A stretch of 51,556 nt of DNA from an uncultured Bacteroidales bacterium (GCA_947169105.1 CAMVOL010000016.1:1-51556); one strand, 5' to 3'; shown: positions 8,222 through 17,401, numbered from the stretch's first letter. Numbers and translations are program-made. Notes: generated by a model not told the origin, from the letters alone.

Positions 8222-8626
8222 ATGAAAACAGAAAAAGTAATTGTTGAAGTCAGCAGTGATGGTTTATTTTCCGCTTACATGAGCAGTGACGATTACGGAT
8301 TCGGCATCGCAGGATATGGAGATAATGAGAAGGAAGCTATGGAAGATTTCCTCGAAGCATACGAAAATATTAAAAATGTTCGTGCAGAAAATGGAAAAAC
8401 AACTCCCGAAATGGAGTTTGAGTTTGTTTATGATAAAGAGAGTCTGTTAAAATATTATAGTAATCTAATTGGTGTTTCCACGATGCATAAGCTTACAGGA
8501 CTTCCTCAAAAAAGACTTGTTCAATACATTCAGAATGAAACTCATCCCACAGAAAATAGCATGAAAAAAATCCAAGACGGACTTCGTTCATTTTCAGAAT
8601 CTTTACAAAGGATAGCATTATTATAG
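8222..8626 (+). CDS. hicB: HicB-type antitoxin
   Basis: 134 residues. The N-terminal half has the degraded RNase-H-like HicB fold (V-I-V-E-V-S-S-D-G-L-F-S-A-Y, then G-I-A-G-Y-G-D-N-E-K-E-A-M-E-D-F). The C-terminal 55 residues form a helix-turn-helix-like segment (M-H-K-L-T-G-L-P-Q-K-R-L-V-Q-Y-I, then T-E-N-S-M-K-K-I-Q-D-G-L). It should neutralise HicA by direct binding and may autoregulate by binding DNA. It is immediately downstream of hicA and 35 bases before rfbH, so loss of the glycan locus would also remove the antitoxin. Confidence 0.8.
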   Translation: MKTEKVIVEVSSDGLFSAYMSSDDYGFGIAGYGDNEKEAMEDFLEAYENIKNVRAENGKTTPEMEFEFVYDKESLLKYYSNLIGVSTMHKLTGLPQKRLVQYIQNETHPTENSMKKIQDGLRSFSESLQRIALL

Positions 8627-8661
8627 ATTTAAGCTCAATCATCACTATCAAACCAATCATA

Positions 8662-9987
8662 ATGACCACCCGAGAAGAAATACTGCAATTAGTCAGAAAA
8701 TATTACGAAGAGAACTTTGCTAACAGGAAGGCATACGAAGAGGGCGACCGTATTGCGTACGGCGGCCGCAAATTCGATGATGAGGAAATGGTGAACCTCG
8801 TGGACTCCGCCCTCGACTTTTGGCTCACCACAGGGCGTTTTGCCCAACAGTTCGAAAGAGAATTTGCCGAATTTATGGGTGTGAAACACTGCCTGCTGAC
8901 AAACTCCGGCTCGTCCGCCAATCTGTTGGCATTCAATGCACTCACTTCACCATTGCTGAAAGAGCGCGCCATCCGCAGGGGCGATGAGGTCATCACGGTG
9001 GCCGCAGGTTTCCCTACCACCATCGCCCCCGTCATCCAGTTCGGGGCGGTGCCCGTCTTTGTGGATGTCACCATCCCGCAGTACAATATTGACTGCCGGA
9101 TGCTGGAACAGGCGCTCTCGCCCAAAACCAAAGCCGTGATGATTGCCCACACGTTGGGTAATCCGTTTGATTTGAAGACGCTTCGGGAGTTCTGTACCAA
9201 GCACAATCTTTGGCTGGTGGAGGATAACTGCGATGCCTTGGGTTCCAAGTACTTCATTGATGGCAAATGGAAATACACGGGTACTATCGGCGATATTGGC
9301 ACCTCCAGTTTTTATCCGCCGCACCATATCACGATGGGGGAAGGCGGTGCCGTTTACACCAACAATGCCCTGCTCAACCGCATTGTGGCCTCCTTCCGTG
9401 ACTGGGGCCGCGACTGTTATTGCCCTTCGGGCAAGGACGACACCTGCCAGAACCGTTTCACCCGTCAGTTCGGTGAGTTGCCGTTGGGCTACGACCACAA
9501 ATATGTCTATTCCCACTTCGGTTACAATCTGAAAGTGACGGATATGCAGGCAGCCATCGGATGTGCCCAGCTGAAGAAGCTGCCCGCTTTCGTGGAGGCG
9601 CGCCGCAGAAACTGGCAGTTCCTGCGTGACCGGCTGGCCGACCTCAACGATATTTTCGAACTGCCCGCACCAGCGGAGAACTCCAAGCCCAGCTGGTTCG
9701 GCTTTTTGCTGACACTAAAGCCCAATGCGCCTTTCAAACGAATGGATTTGGTGAAATACATTGAAAGCAAGAACATTCAGACCCGCCTTTTGTTCTCTGG
9801 CAACATCCTGAAACATCCCTGTTTCGACGAGATGCGCGCCACGGGCGAAGGCTTCCGCGTAGTGGGCGACCTGACGAACACCGACCGGATCATGAACGAC
9901 ACCTTCTGGATTGGCGTCTATCCTGGAATGACCCCGCCCATGCTGGAGATGATGGTGTTGTCAATCAGGGAGTTTTGTAAAAGATAA
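8662..9987 (+). CDS. rfbH: CDP-6-deoxy-L-threo-D-glycero-4-hexulose-3-dehydrase (E1)
   Basis: 441 residues, normal for RfbH/DdhC. The aspartate-aminotransferase fold is evident (N-S-G-S-S-A-N-L, then V-E-D-N-C-D-A-L-G-S). The residue that is lysine in aminotransferases is histidine here (Y-P-P-H-H-I-T-M-G-E-G-G, His221/His222), the mark of PMP-dependent 3-dehydrases. A cysteine-containing stretch near 250-260 (D-C-Y-C-P-S-G-K-D-D-T-C) fits the iron-sulphur region of E1. It removes the C3 hydroxyl of CDP-4-keto-6-deoxyglucose and needs electrons from an E3 reductase (DdhD), which is not encoded in this window. Confidence 0.95.
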   Translation: MTTREEILQLVRKYYEENFANRKAYEEGDRIAYGGRKFDDEEMVNLVDSALDFWLTTGRFAQQFEREFAEFMGVKHCLLTNSGSSANLLAFNALTSPLLKERAIRRGDEVITVAAGFPTTIAPVIQFGAVPVFVDVTIPQYNIDCRMLEQALSPKTKAVMIAHTLGNPFDLKTLREFCTKHNLWLVEDNCDALGSKYFIDGKWKYTGTIGDIGTSSFYPPHHITMGEGGAVYTNNALLNRIVASFRDWGRDCYCPSGKDDTCQNRFTRQFGELPLGYDHKYVYSHFGYNLKVTDMQAAIGCAQLKKLPAFVEARRRNWQFLRDRLADLNDIFELPAPAENSKPSWFGFLLTLKPNAPFKRMDLVKYIESKNIQTRLLFSGNILKHPCFDEMRATGEGFRVVGDLTNTDRIMNDTFWIGVYPGMTPPMLEMMVLSIREFCKR

Positions 9988-10002
9988 AAGAAGCAGATCA
10001 TA

Positions 10003-11604
10003 ATGAAAATCGAATTGTTGGATTGCACTTTACGGGATGGTGGGTACCACAACGACTGGAATTTCGGGCACAACACCCTTATAAATGTGACGGAACGGGT
10101 CGTAAGTGCCGGTGTCGATTTTATGGAACTGGGATTTCTGGACCAGCGGCGGCCTTTCGATATCAATCGAAGCATCATGCCCGACACCGAATGTATGCGC
10201 AAAATCTACGGAAAGGTGGATTCCAAGCAGACAAAATTCGTAGGGATGATAGATTATGGAACTTGTGATATTTCCAATATCCAGCCCTGTTCGGAAAGTT
10301 TCCTTGATGGCATCCGTGTCATTTTCAAAAAACACCTCAGGGAACCAGCCATGCAACTTTGCAAACAGCTGAAGGATCTCGGTTATATCGTGTTTTCCCA
10401 ACTCGTTTCCATAACGAGTTACACCGATGAGGAGCTGATGGATCTGATTCGGCTGGTGAACGAAGTGAAGCCCTACGCGGTCTCTATGGTGGACACGTAT
10501 GGCTTGTTGCACAGCAGTGGGCTGTTCCATTTCTATGAGATTCTTGACAAATACGTCGATTCGTCTGTCGCATTGGGCTACCATTCCCACAATAACTTCC
10601 AATTAGGTTATGCCAATAGCATTGAACTGATCAATCATCACAAGGGCAAAGAACGCACACTTTTGTGTGACGGTTCCTTGTTCGGCATGGGCAAAGGAGC
10701 GGGCAATGCCCCCATAGAGCTGCTTTGTATGTATATGAACGATAACTACGGTAAGCATTATCAGTTGAGCCAGTTGTTGGAAGCGATTGATACCACCATT
10801 ATGGATCTTTTCAACAAATATCATTGGGGGTATTCCATGAAACCGTTTATTGCCGCCTCCAATGACTGCCATCCGAATTACGTCAGTTATCTTCTTGACA
10901 AAAAGACCCTTTCCGTAAAATCCATTAATGAAATACTATGTCAGCTCCAGGGCGATAAAAAACTGCTCTATGACAAGAATTATATAGAACAGCTATATAT
11001 TGATTATCAAAAAAATACGCTTAATGACGACAGCGTTTATACGGAACTGAAAAAGCTTTTTGCCAATAAGAAGATTCTTGTTGTCGGTCCTGGAAAAACT
11101 ATTGACACGCAAGCTGAAACCATTGGAAATTTTATAAAAAAGGAACAGCCTTTTGTCATTTCCATCAATTTCATTCCAGAAAAATTCAATACAAAGGCCA
11201 TCTTCCTGACCAATAGCAAACGCTATAACCAACAAGTGACCGCCATTACGGAAAGAAAAAATGAGCTTCAGCTGATTGCCACATCAAATCTGACCCGTAC
11301 GAATGGCGATTTTGATTATACCCTTGATTATGAGAGCCTCATCGATCGTTCTGCCCCATTTATGGACAACTCCTTCCTGATGATGCTAAAGGTATTGATG
11401 CGTGCTGGGGTAACCGAAGTGGCGTTGGCGGGCCTTGACGGCTACTCTTCTGCAAACGAATCCAATTACTTCATGAGCCAAATGGAGTATGAATTCTTGA
11501 AACAAAAAGGGGAGGACATTATGGCCGATGTCAATAAGAATCTCCAATCTTTTAAAGGAAAAATCAGTCTTAACTTTATTACTCCAACGTTGTATCGGTA
11601 TTAA
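10003..11604 (+). CDS. HMGL-type aldolase fused to an MptE/DUF115-like Rossmann domain
   Basis: 533 residues. Residues 1-300 are an HMG-CoA-lyase-like TIM barrel, with D-C-T-L-R-D-G-G at 7-14 (metal-binding aspartate and catalytic arginine) and H-S-H-N-N at about 194-198 (metal ligands), then G-M-G-K-G-A-G-N-A-P as in 4-hydroxy-2-oxovalerate aldolases. From about 355 a second domain begins (K-I-L-V-V-G-P-G-K-T-I-D-T, then V-I-S-I-N-F-I-P-E-K, later E-V-A-L-A-G-L-D-G-Y), reminiscent of MptE-like/DUF115 Rossmann domains. It is a cytoplasmic carbon-carbon bond enzyme of unknown substrate. Its position suggests a role in making the sugar or an acyl or keto substituent. Confidence 0.78.
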   Translation: MKIELLDCTLRDGGYHNDWNFGHNTLINVTERVVSAGVDFMELGFLDQRRPFDINRSIMPDTECMRKIYGKVDSKQTKFVGMIDYGTCDISNIQPCSESFLDGIRVIFKKHLREPAMQLCKQLKDLGYIVFSQLVSITSYTDEELMDLIRLVNEVKPYAVSMVDTYGLLHSSGLFHFYEILDKYVDSSVALGYHSHNNFQLGYANSIELINHHKGKERTLLCDGSLFGMGKGAGNAPIELLCMYMNDNYGKHYQLSQLLEAIDTTIMDLFNKYHWGYSMKPFIAASNDCHPNYVSYLLDKKTLSVKSINEILCQLQGDKKLLYDKNYIEQLYIDYQKNTLNDDSVYTELKKLFANKKILVVGPGKTIDTQAETIGNFIKKEQPFVISINFIPEKFNTKAIFLTNSKRYNQQVTAITERKNELQLIATSNLTRTNGDFDYTLDYESLIDRSAPFMDNSFLMMLKVLMRAGVTEVALAGLDGYSSANESNYFMSQMEYEFLKQKGEDIMADVNKNLQSFKGKISLNFITPTLYRY

Positions 11605-11610
11605 CCTACT

Positions 11611-12270
11611 ATGACTCCTAACCCATATATGATTGTTGTTTTTGATTTGGATGGCACCCTGTTGGACACCTCATCGGGAATCATTGCCGCCATTCGGAGG
11701 ACTGTCTCGGAATTGAAATTGGAGCCCTTGTCTATGGATGTGTTGAGGACATTCATCGGGCCTCCAGTCCAGAACTCCTTTGCCCGGGTTTATGGAATGT
11801 CAAAAGAAGACGCTGATGCCACGGCAGCAGTTTTAAGAAATTATTACAAACAAAGTGAATATCTTTTGCAGGCCAGCCCGTATGATGGCATATATGAAGT
11901 TTGTGACACTTTGACAAAAAGGCACATTCCTGTCGCTGTCGCCACTTACAAGCGGCAAGATTACGCTGAAGCGATTTTAAATCATTTCGGTTTCAACAAA
12001 TATACCAAAGCTTTCTATGGTGCTGATTTTGAGGGAAAGCTGACAAAATCGGACATCATCCTGCAATGTCTGAATGACTATGGAATTTCCGACACGAGCA
12101 GGGCATTGATGATCGGCGACACCTCCTACGATGCTATCGGAGCTCAGAAGCTCCAGATTCCGTTTCTGGGTGTTTCCTACGGATTCGGATTCCGTAACAA
12201 AGAGGAAATTGATGAGTATCCGAACATCGGATTAGCTCATACGGCCATTAATATTTTGGATTTCATTTAA
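11611..12270 (+). CDS. HAD-superfamily phosphatase
   Basis: 219 residues. The nucleophile motif is F-D-L-D-G-T-L-L-D-T (Asp12 and Asp14), a helical cap follows, then a motif-II-like V-A-T-Y-K-R and a motif-IV region M-I-G-D-T-S-Y-D-A-I-G-A. It resembles phosphoglycolate-phosphatase-like enzymes. The start may be the ATG at 11611 or the internal one at 11629; the latter begins exactly at the first strand. It lies six bases after the aldolase gene and nine before the TPP enzyme gene, so removal of phosphate from an aldol product is a reasonable guess. Confidence 0.85.
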   Translation: MTPNPYMIVVFDLDGTLLDTSSGIIAAIRRTVSELKLEPLSMDVLRTFIGPPVQNSFARVYGMSKEDADATAAVLRNYYKQSEYLLQASPYDGIYEVCDTLTKRHIPVAVATYKRQDYAEAILNHFGFNKYTKAFYGADFEGKLTKSDIILQCLNDYGISDTSRALMIGDTSYDAIGAQKLQIPFLGVSYGFGFRNKEEIDEYPNIGLAHTAINILDFI

Positions 12271-12279
12271 AATTTGAAT

Positions 12280-14094
12280 ATGAAACAAAAAGTAGCTGAA
12301 TATATTGCTGATTTTCTCGCACAAAAAGGGGTAAAGCACATCTTTACCGTCACAGGTGGGGGCGCCATGCATTTGAACGATGCTTTTGGTCATCACAAAA
12401 CGCTAAAATGCATTTATAATCACCACGAACAGGCCTCTGCGATTGCCGCAGAGGGCTATGCCCGACTGACAGGAAACATTGCTGGACTGTGTGTCACTTC
12501 CGGCCCGGGAGGGACGAATGCCATTACCGGTGTGGTGGGCGGCTGGCTTGACTCCATTCCCATGTTTGTCGTCTCAGGTCAAGTGAAGCGTGAGACGACG
12601 CTGTGGGCTACTGATGTGCCGCTGCGCCAGTTGGGTGACCAAGAATACAATATCGTGGACTCCGTAAAGCCCATGACCAAATATGCGGTGATGATTACGG
12701 AACCGACAGAAATCAGATACCATCTCGAAAAAGCATGGTTTTTGGCGAATAATGGCCGAAAAGGGCCCGTGTGGATAGACGTGCCACTGGATGTGCAAGC
12801 TGCCATTGTTGAAACCGATGAATTAGCGGGGTTTGATACGGAAACACTTGAGAAACAAGAGAACCCAATCTATGACCAAAGTCTGACCTCCAAAATTCTT
12901 CAGAAATTGGCAGCTGCCAAACGCCCTGTCATTTTTGCTGGAAGCGGGATCCGTCTTTCTGGCGCTGATGACCTGTTCATCAAAGTGATTGATGCCCTGC
13001 AAATTCCTGTAGTAACAGCTTGGAATGCCCACGATGCCTTATGGGATGAACATCCCTTGTATTGTGGGAGACCCGGCACGGTAGGAATCAGAGGGGGTAA
13101 TTTCATCGTTCAAAACAGCGATTTGTTGCTGGTGCTCGGATGCCGGTTAAACATCCGGCAGATAAGTTACAATTATAGGGATTTTGCCCCAAATGCCTAT
13201 AAAATCATTGTTGATATTGACCAGAATGAATTGAAAAAACCGACAATAAAAGCGGATTTGCCGGTATGGGCAAATGTCAAAGATGTGTTGGAAGACCTTT
13301 TGAAGCATGATTTGTCCGCCAATAAGGGAAAGCACAGCGAGTGGTTGCAATGGTGCAGGAATATCCATGCACGTTTTCCTGCTGTTCTCCCTGAGTATTA
13401 CGACATCACCTCGCCGATAAATCCGTACGTGTTTATTGATGAGTTGTCTGACGAACTTGACAAGGATGATGTGACTGTTTGCGGAAACGGCAGTGCTTGT
13501 GTCGTTACTTTCCAAGCCGCAAAAATCAAAAAGGGGCAAAGGTTGTTTACGAACTCGGGCTGCGCTGCAATGGGCTACGGCTTTCCCGCCGCAATAGGAG
13601 CCTGTGTAGCCCGTGATGGGAAACGGGTCGTCTGTATTGACGGGGACGGTAGTTTCCAGATGAACCTTCAGGAGTTGCAAACCGTGGTGTACAATCAGTT
13701 CAATCTGAAAATCATCTATCTGAACAATAATGGCTACCACTCCATCCGTCAGACCCAGACCAACCTCTTCAAAGGAAGACCTTTGGTCGGGGTGTCGGAT
13801 GGCAATGGCGTCAGCTTCCCCGATATGCAGAAAATTGCCAATGCATACGGAATTCCATACGTAAAAATAGAAGCTGCTGAGGATATTCATCCGAACATCC
13901 GAAAACTTTTGGATATGGACGGCCCCGGATTCTGTGAAGTCATCCTCAATCCCGAACAGAACTTTGCCCCCAAATTATCTTCAAAAGTATTGCCTGACGG
14001 AAAGATTGTCTCCCCTGAAATTGATGACATGTTCCCGTTCATCAGCAGGGAGGAGTATAATGAAATAAAACAAGTAGTTGAGAAAATAAACTAA
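12280..14094 (+). CDS. TPP-dependent acetolactate-synthase-like enzyme (YerE-like candidate)
   Basis: 604 residues from ATG 12280; a longer frame would use TTG at 12274. The N-terminal PYR domain has T-V-T-G-G-G-A-M and the catalytic glutamate in N-H-H-E-Q-A-S-A (Glu50). A central domain follows. The PP domain carries the TPP motif G-D-G-S (455-458), then N-N-N-G-Y. This is the acetolactate-synthase/pyruvate-decarboxylase superfamily. In Yersinia, the TPP enzyme YerE adds a two-carbon unit from pyruvate to a CDP-4-keto-3,6-dideoxyhexose made by the rfbFGH route, and the context here (rfbFGH plus an SDR) is similar. The specific role is inference; a housekeeping acetolactate synthase is less likely here. 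Confidence 0.82.
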   Translation: MKQKVAEYIADFLAQKGVKHIFTVTGGGAMHLNDAFGHHKTLKCIYNHHEQASAIAAEGYARLTGNIAGLCVTSGPGGTNAITGVVGGWLDSIPMFVVSGQVKRETTLWATDVPLRQLGDQEYNIVDSVKPMTKYAVMITEPTEIRYHLEKAWFLANNGRKGPVWIDVPLDVQAAIVETDELAGFDTETLEKQENPIYDQSLTSKILQKLAAAKRPVIFAGSGIRLSGADDLFIKVIDALQIPVVTAWNAHDALWDEHPLYCGRPGTVGIRGGNFIVQNSDLLLVLGCRLNIRQISYNYRDFAPNAYKIIVDIDQNELKKPTIKADLPVWANVKDVLEDLLKHDLSANKGKHSEWLQWCRNIHARFPAVLPEYYDITSPINPYVFIDELSDELDKDDVTVCGNGSACVVTFQAAKIKKGQRLFTNSGCAAMGYGFPAAIGACVARDGKRVVCIDGDGSFQMNLQELQTVVYNQFNLKIIYLNNNGYHSIRQTQTNLFKGRPLVGVSDGNGVSFPDMQKIANAYGIPYVKIEAAEDIHPNIRKLLDMDGPGFCEVILNPEQNFAPKLSSKVLPDGKIVSPEIDDMFPFISREEYNEIKQVVEKIN

Positions 14095-14102
14095 AAACTA
14101 TC

Positions 14103-14999
14103 ATGCGTAAAATTATCGTCACAGGTGCCACCGGATGTGTGGGAAGCGCGGTTGTCAGACAGGCGATTGCGCAAGGCATAGAGGTGACATGTATCGTCCA
14201 CAAAGATTCCAAAAGGGTGTCGAATCTTCCACAAAGTGAACGGGTTCATGTTGTAAAATGCAATCTTTCGGATTATTCCTCTTTGGAATTAGCAGGCCAA
14301 TATGATGCCTTTATACACCTGTCGTGGGAAAAAACTTTCGGAGCCTCCCGTGACGATGCCGAAATCCAAACCCGCAATATCCAATACACCCTTGATGCGG
14401 TCAGGTTAGCCCACCGATGCGGCTGTTCCGTGTTTGTAGGTGCGGGCTCTCAAGCGGAATACGGGGTGCAGACACAAGACCTCACTCCGACACTTTCTGT
14501 TTGCCCCGAAAGCGGCTACGGCATTGCCAAGTATGCGGCGGGAAAGTTGTCGGCCATGCTGTGCAAAAGTCTGGGTATCCGGCACAACTGGGTGCGCATT
14601 CTCAGCGTTTACGGCCCGAACGACGGGGAGAACACGCTCATCAGCTATGCCATCCGTGAACTGAAAGCAGGACGTTCACCCGAATTGACGAAATGCGAGC
14701 AGATGTGGGACTATCTATATGCCGACGATGCTGGCGACGCCATACTGTCGGTGACAGCCAAAGGCATTGATGGAAAAACCTATCCGTTGGGCTCCGGAAA
14801 AGGACGGAAACTTTCAGAATATATCGAGGACATCCGCAAAACCATCAACCCTTCTGTTGAAATCCGATATGGAGTCAAGGAATATTATCCACACCAGCCG
14901 ATGCACTTGGTGGCCGACATCAGAGAACTGAAAGAGGACACCGGTTGGGAACCACAGATTTCGTTCAGAGAAGGTATTTCTTTGTTTTTAAAACCATAA
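14103..14999 (+). CDS. SDR-family NAD(P)-dependent sugar-nucleotide reductase/epimerase
   Basis: 298 residues. The nucleotide-binding motif is T-G-A-T-G-C-V-G (7-14), and the catalytic YxxxK is Y139-G-I-A-K143. The C-terminal part has D-Y-L-Y-A-D-D-A-G-D-A-I and G-S-G-K-G-R-K-L-S-E-Y, as in extended SDRs. The overall shape resembles abequose/paratose synthases (RfbJ, RfbS) and YerF. It could reduce the C4 ketone of the dideoxy intermediate, or the ketone of a branched product made by the preceding TPP enzyme. It starts eight bases after that gene. Sequence alone does not decide between these roles. Confidence 0.85.
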   Translation: MRKIIVTGATGCVGSAVVRQAIAQGIEVTCIVHKDSKRVSNLPQSERVHVVKCNLSDYSSLELAGQYDAFIHLSWEKTFGASRDDAEIQTRNIQYTLDAVRLAHRCGCSVFVGAGSQAEYGVQTQDLTPTLSVCPESGYGIAKYAAGKLSAMLCKSLGIRHNWVRILSVYGPNDGENTLISYAIRELKAGRSPELTKCEQMWDYLYADDAGDAILSVTAKGIDGKTYPLGSGKGRKLSEYIEDIRKTINPSVEIRYGVKEYYPHQPMHLVADIRELKEDTGWEPQISFREGISLFLKP

Positions 15000-15000
15000 A

Positions 15001-15903
15001 ATGCATATTATGAATTGTTTAGTATGTGGCAATAGCCATCTTAAAACGGTTGATACTATTGTGTCAGAATTTGTTTCTGACAGAATAAAAAAATTGCCAT
15101 CTCCGAAAACAAAATTATGTTTTTGTGAGAAATGCACCTTCGCTTTTTACGACTATCGCTTTACGGACGAAGAGAGCCAATTGCTGTATGCTGACTATCG
15201 GGGAACTGAATATCAGTCATTACGGCAAAAGTATGAATATTGGTACTCCGCTAAAGTAAACGAAGCTCTCAATAATGACAAAACGGCCTTGGCGGAGCAA
15301 CAGCGGGTCATCCAAAAAGTCATCAAAGAAAATATCCAGCATGAAATAAAGGTGGCTCTGGACTACGGGGGGAACGAAGGCCGGACATTCGTGGATGAAA
15401 TTGGAACGGAAGAAAAGTATGTGTTTGACATATCGGGAGTCCCGACCGTGCCGGGAGTGAAAAACATATCGGATCCTGCTGAACTCAAAAATCACACCTA
15501 TGATTTTATCATGTGCAATATGCTTTTTGAGCATCTTCCCGATCCTGTCAGGACACTTGACGAACTGAAAGAAATAGGGACTGATAGTACGTTCTATTAT
15601 ATAGAGGTGCCCAGTGAGAATCCTTTTGTTAAGGAAAATAAATTTTCTATCTCAAAGAATATCAGACTATTACTAAATCCATTGTACAATAAATGGAAGC
15701 TTATCCGGTATTATTTTAAACAAAGAAGGATGCCCTTTATGCCGATGAAAGAGCATGTAAACTTTTTTACCATCCAATCCATGAAGACTTTTGTCGAAAA
15801 CAACGGATTCAAGGTAGTGGATATTCAAGAGAATTTGGAGAACACCATTTTGGGTGAACAGACCGTTTTGTCAGTCCTGTTTCAGAAAAAGCAAGCTAAT
15901 TAA
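15001..15903 (+). CDS. SAM-dependent sugar C-methyltransferase-like protein with zinc ribbon
   Basis: 300 residues. The N-terminus has a four-cysteine zinc site (Cys6, Cys9, Cys42, Cys45) like that in sugar C-methyltransferases of the TylC3 type. The middle carries a Rossmann methyltransferase core: V-A-L-D-Y-G-G-N-E-G-R in place of the usual D-x-G-x-G-x-G, and D-F-I-M-C-N-M-L-F-E-H-L-P-D-P, typical of Methyltransf_13/23 proteins. The C-terminal part has E-H-V-N-F-F. An ATG at 15010 is an alternative start. It begins two bases after the SDR stop. It may methylate the same dideoxy sugar, or it may act elsewhere on the glycan. Confidence 0.8.
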   Translation: MHIMNCLVCGNSHLKTVDTIVSEFVSDRIKKLPSPKTKLCFCEKCTFAFYDYRFTDEESQLLYADYRGTEYQSLRQKYEYWYSAKVNEALNNDKTALAEQQRVIQKVIKENIQHEIKVALDYGGNEGRTFVDEIGTEEKYVFDISGVPTVPGVKNISDPAELKNHTYDFIMCNMLFEHLPDPVRTLDELKEIGTDSTFYYIEVPSENPFVKENKFSISKNIRLLLNPLYNKWKLIRYYFKQRRMPFMPMKEHVNFFTIQSMKTFVENNGFKVVDIQENLENTILGEQTVLSVLFQKKQAN

Positions 15904-15911
15904 ACATAGAT

Positions 15912-16871
15912 ATGAAGAAAATCAGCATTCTGATCCCCTGCTATAATGAAGAAGAGAACGTTGTCCCGATGAGCAAGGACGTGGTAAATGAACTGACCAC
16001 AAACTTGCCACAATATGACTATGAACTCATCTTCATTGACAACGACTCTCAAGACAACACACGTCCCCTGCTCCGTGAGATTTGCAAGATGAATCCGAAA
16101 ATCAAGGCCATCTTCAATGCCAAGAACTTCGGGCAGTTCAACAGCCCCTATTATGGCATGTTGCAGACCACGGGCGATTGCACTATCACGATGTGCTGCG
16201 ACTTCCAAGACCCTGTAGAGCTGATTCCCAAGATGGTGGGATTATGGGAAGACGGAGCTAAAATCGTTTCCTGCATCAAAACCCAAAGCAAGGAGAACCC
16301 CATCATGCGGCTGTTTCGGACTGGCTACTACAAAATAATCAAGAAGATGTCGTCCGTTGACCAGATTGAGCATTTCACTGGTTTCGGGCTTTATGACAAA
16401 AGTTTCATTGGCGTGTTGAAAAATCTGAAGGATCCGACCCCGTTTATCCGTGGCATCGTGGCCGAGCTGGGCTACAAACGGGTGGATCTCGAATACACAC
16501 AGGCCAAACGCCGGGCCGGGAAAACCCACAACAACTTCTTCACCCTGTTTGATGCAGCCATGCTCAGTTTCACTAGTTACACCAAAGTAGGGTTGCATCT
16601 CGTCACCTTTGCAGGACTAATATTATCAGGATTGTCCATACTGGCTGCATTGGTTTATCTTGTGATGAAGCTGATTTGGTGGGATCAGTTCTCCGCAGGC
16701 TTGGCTCCGCTCATTATTGGCTTGTTTTTCATCAATGCGGTGGAGCTCCTTTTCATTGGCTTCGTGGGTGAATATGTAATGAGCATCAATACCCGCGTGA
16801 TGAATCGTCCTTTGGTCATCGAGGAGGAGCGGATTAATTTTGATACAGAAGATTCGAAGGAGCAGCGATAA
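15912..16871 (+). CDS. GtrB-like polyprenyl-phosphate glycosyltransferase (GT2)
   Basis: 319 residues. The GT-A fold starts I-S-I-L-I-P-C-Y-N-E-E-E-N. The D-x-D-like region reads C-C-D-F-Q-D-P, and the R-R-A-G-K-T-H-N-N-F loop is characteristic of the dolichol-phosphate-mannose/GtrB family. Two transmembrane helices lie at about 225-250 and 262-290, as in GtrB proteins. It should transfer a sugar from an activated donor to undecaprenyl phosphate on the inner face of the membrane. A GtrA-like gene follows after 15 bases. The donor could be the CDP sugar made upstream, though GtrB relatives normally use UDP-glucose. Confidence 0.88.
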   Translation: MKKISILIPCYNEEENVVPMSKDVVNELTTNLPQYDYELIFIDNDSQDNTRPLLREICKMNPKIKAIFNAKNFGQFNSPYYGMLQTTGDCTITMCCDFQDPVELIPKMVGLWEDGAKIVSCIKTQSKENPIMRLFRTGYYKIIKKMSSVDQIEHFTGFGLYDKSFIGVLKNLKDPTPFIRGIVAELGYKRVDLEYTQAKRRAGKTHNNFFTLFDAAMLSFTSYTKVGLHLVTFAGLILSGLSILAALVYLVMKLIWWDQFSAGLAPLIIGLFFINAVELLFIGFVGEYVMSINTRVMNRPLVIEEERINFDTEDSKEQR

Positions 16872-16886
16872 TACCCTGATGCGACT

Positions 16887-17327
16887 ATGGACGACGCGAC
16901 ACAAGTTGAAAATAAGCCTAAGAAGACACTAAGAGAATGGATAAAGTACCTATTCTCTGCGAAATTCATCCGCTTTGTGCTGGTGTCCTTCCTGAATACC
17001 GCCTTCGGTTACGGCATATTCGCTTTTTTTATTTGGATTGGGATGCATTACACATTAGCCCTACTTGTGGGTACGATTATCGCAGTACTGTTCAATTTCA
17101 AAACTTACGGCGTCCTCGTTTTTAAGAATGGGAATAACAAACTGATAATCAGATTTGTATTGGTGTATTGTTTCTTGTATTTATGTAATATTGGAGGCAT
17201 TGCGTTACTGAAATGGTTCGGACTGTCATCCTATATGGCTGGTCTGGTTCTACTTGTGCCCGTCGGGCTGCTGGGGTATTTCCTGAACAAAAAGTTTGTA
17301 TATGAGGTGAAAAAAAGGGAGGACTGA
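16887..17327 (+). CDS. GtrA-like flippase
   Basis: 146 residues with four predicted transmembrane helices (about 28-50, 55-75, 90-108, 115-135) and the family pattern F-I-R-F-V-L-V-S-F-L-N-T-A-F-G-Y, then F-N-F-K-T-Y-G-V-L-V-F at the second loop. GtrA proteins are thought to flip undecaprenyl-phosphate-linked sugars across the inner membrane. It pairs with the GtrB-like gene directly upstream. It is 180 bases before the large membrane protein, which has its own promoter. Confidence 0.85.
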   Translation: MDDATQVENKPKKTLREWIKYLFSAKFIRFVLVSFLNTAFGYGIFAFFIWIGMHYTLALLVGTIIAVLFNFKTYGVLVFKNGNNKLIIRFVLVYCFLYLCNIGGIALLKWFGLSSYMAGLVLLVPVGLLGYFLNKKFVYEVKKRED

Positions 17328-17393
17328 GCAAAAATCCCTATTTGCAATATGGATTTTTTTGGAAAAGTTCCGATTATGAATATGGATTTTTTA

Positions 17394-17401
17394 TACATTT
17401 G
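17394..17401 (+). promoter_or_regulatory. -7 box for the LamG membrane protein gene
   Basis: TACATTTG matches TAnnTTTG. A leader of about 106 bases follows. A 14-base direct repeat (AATATGGATTTTTT) occurs at about 17346 and 17379, just upstream. Confidence 0.5.

Noticed and set aside
12280..14094. Housekeeping acetolactate synthase large subunit (ilvB)
   Set aside because: No small subunit or other branched-chain amino-acid gene is nearby and all neighbours are sugar genes, though sequence alone cannot exclude it.
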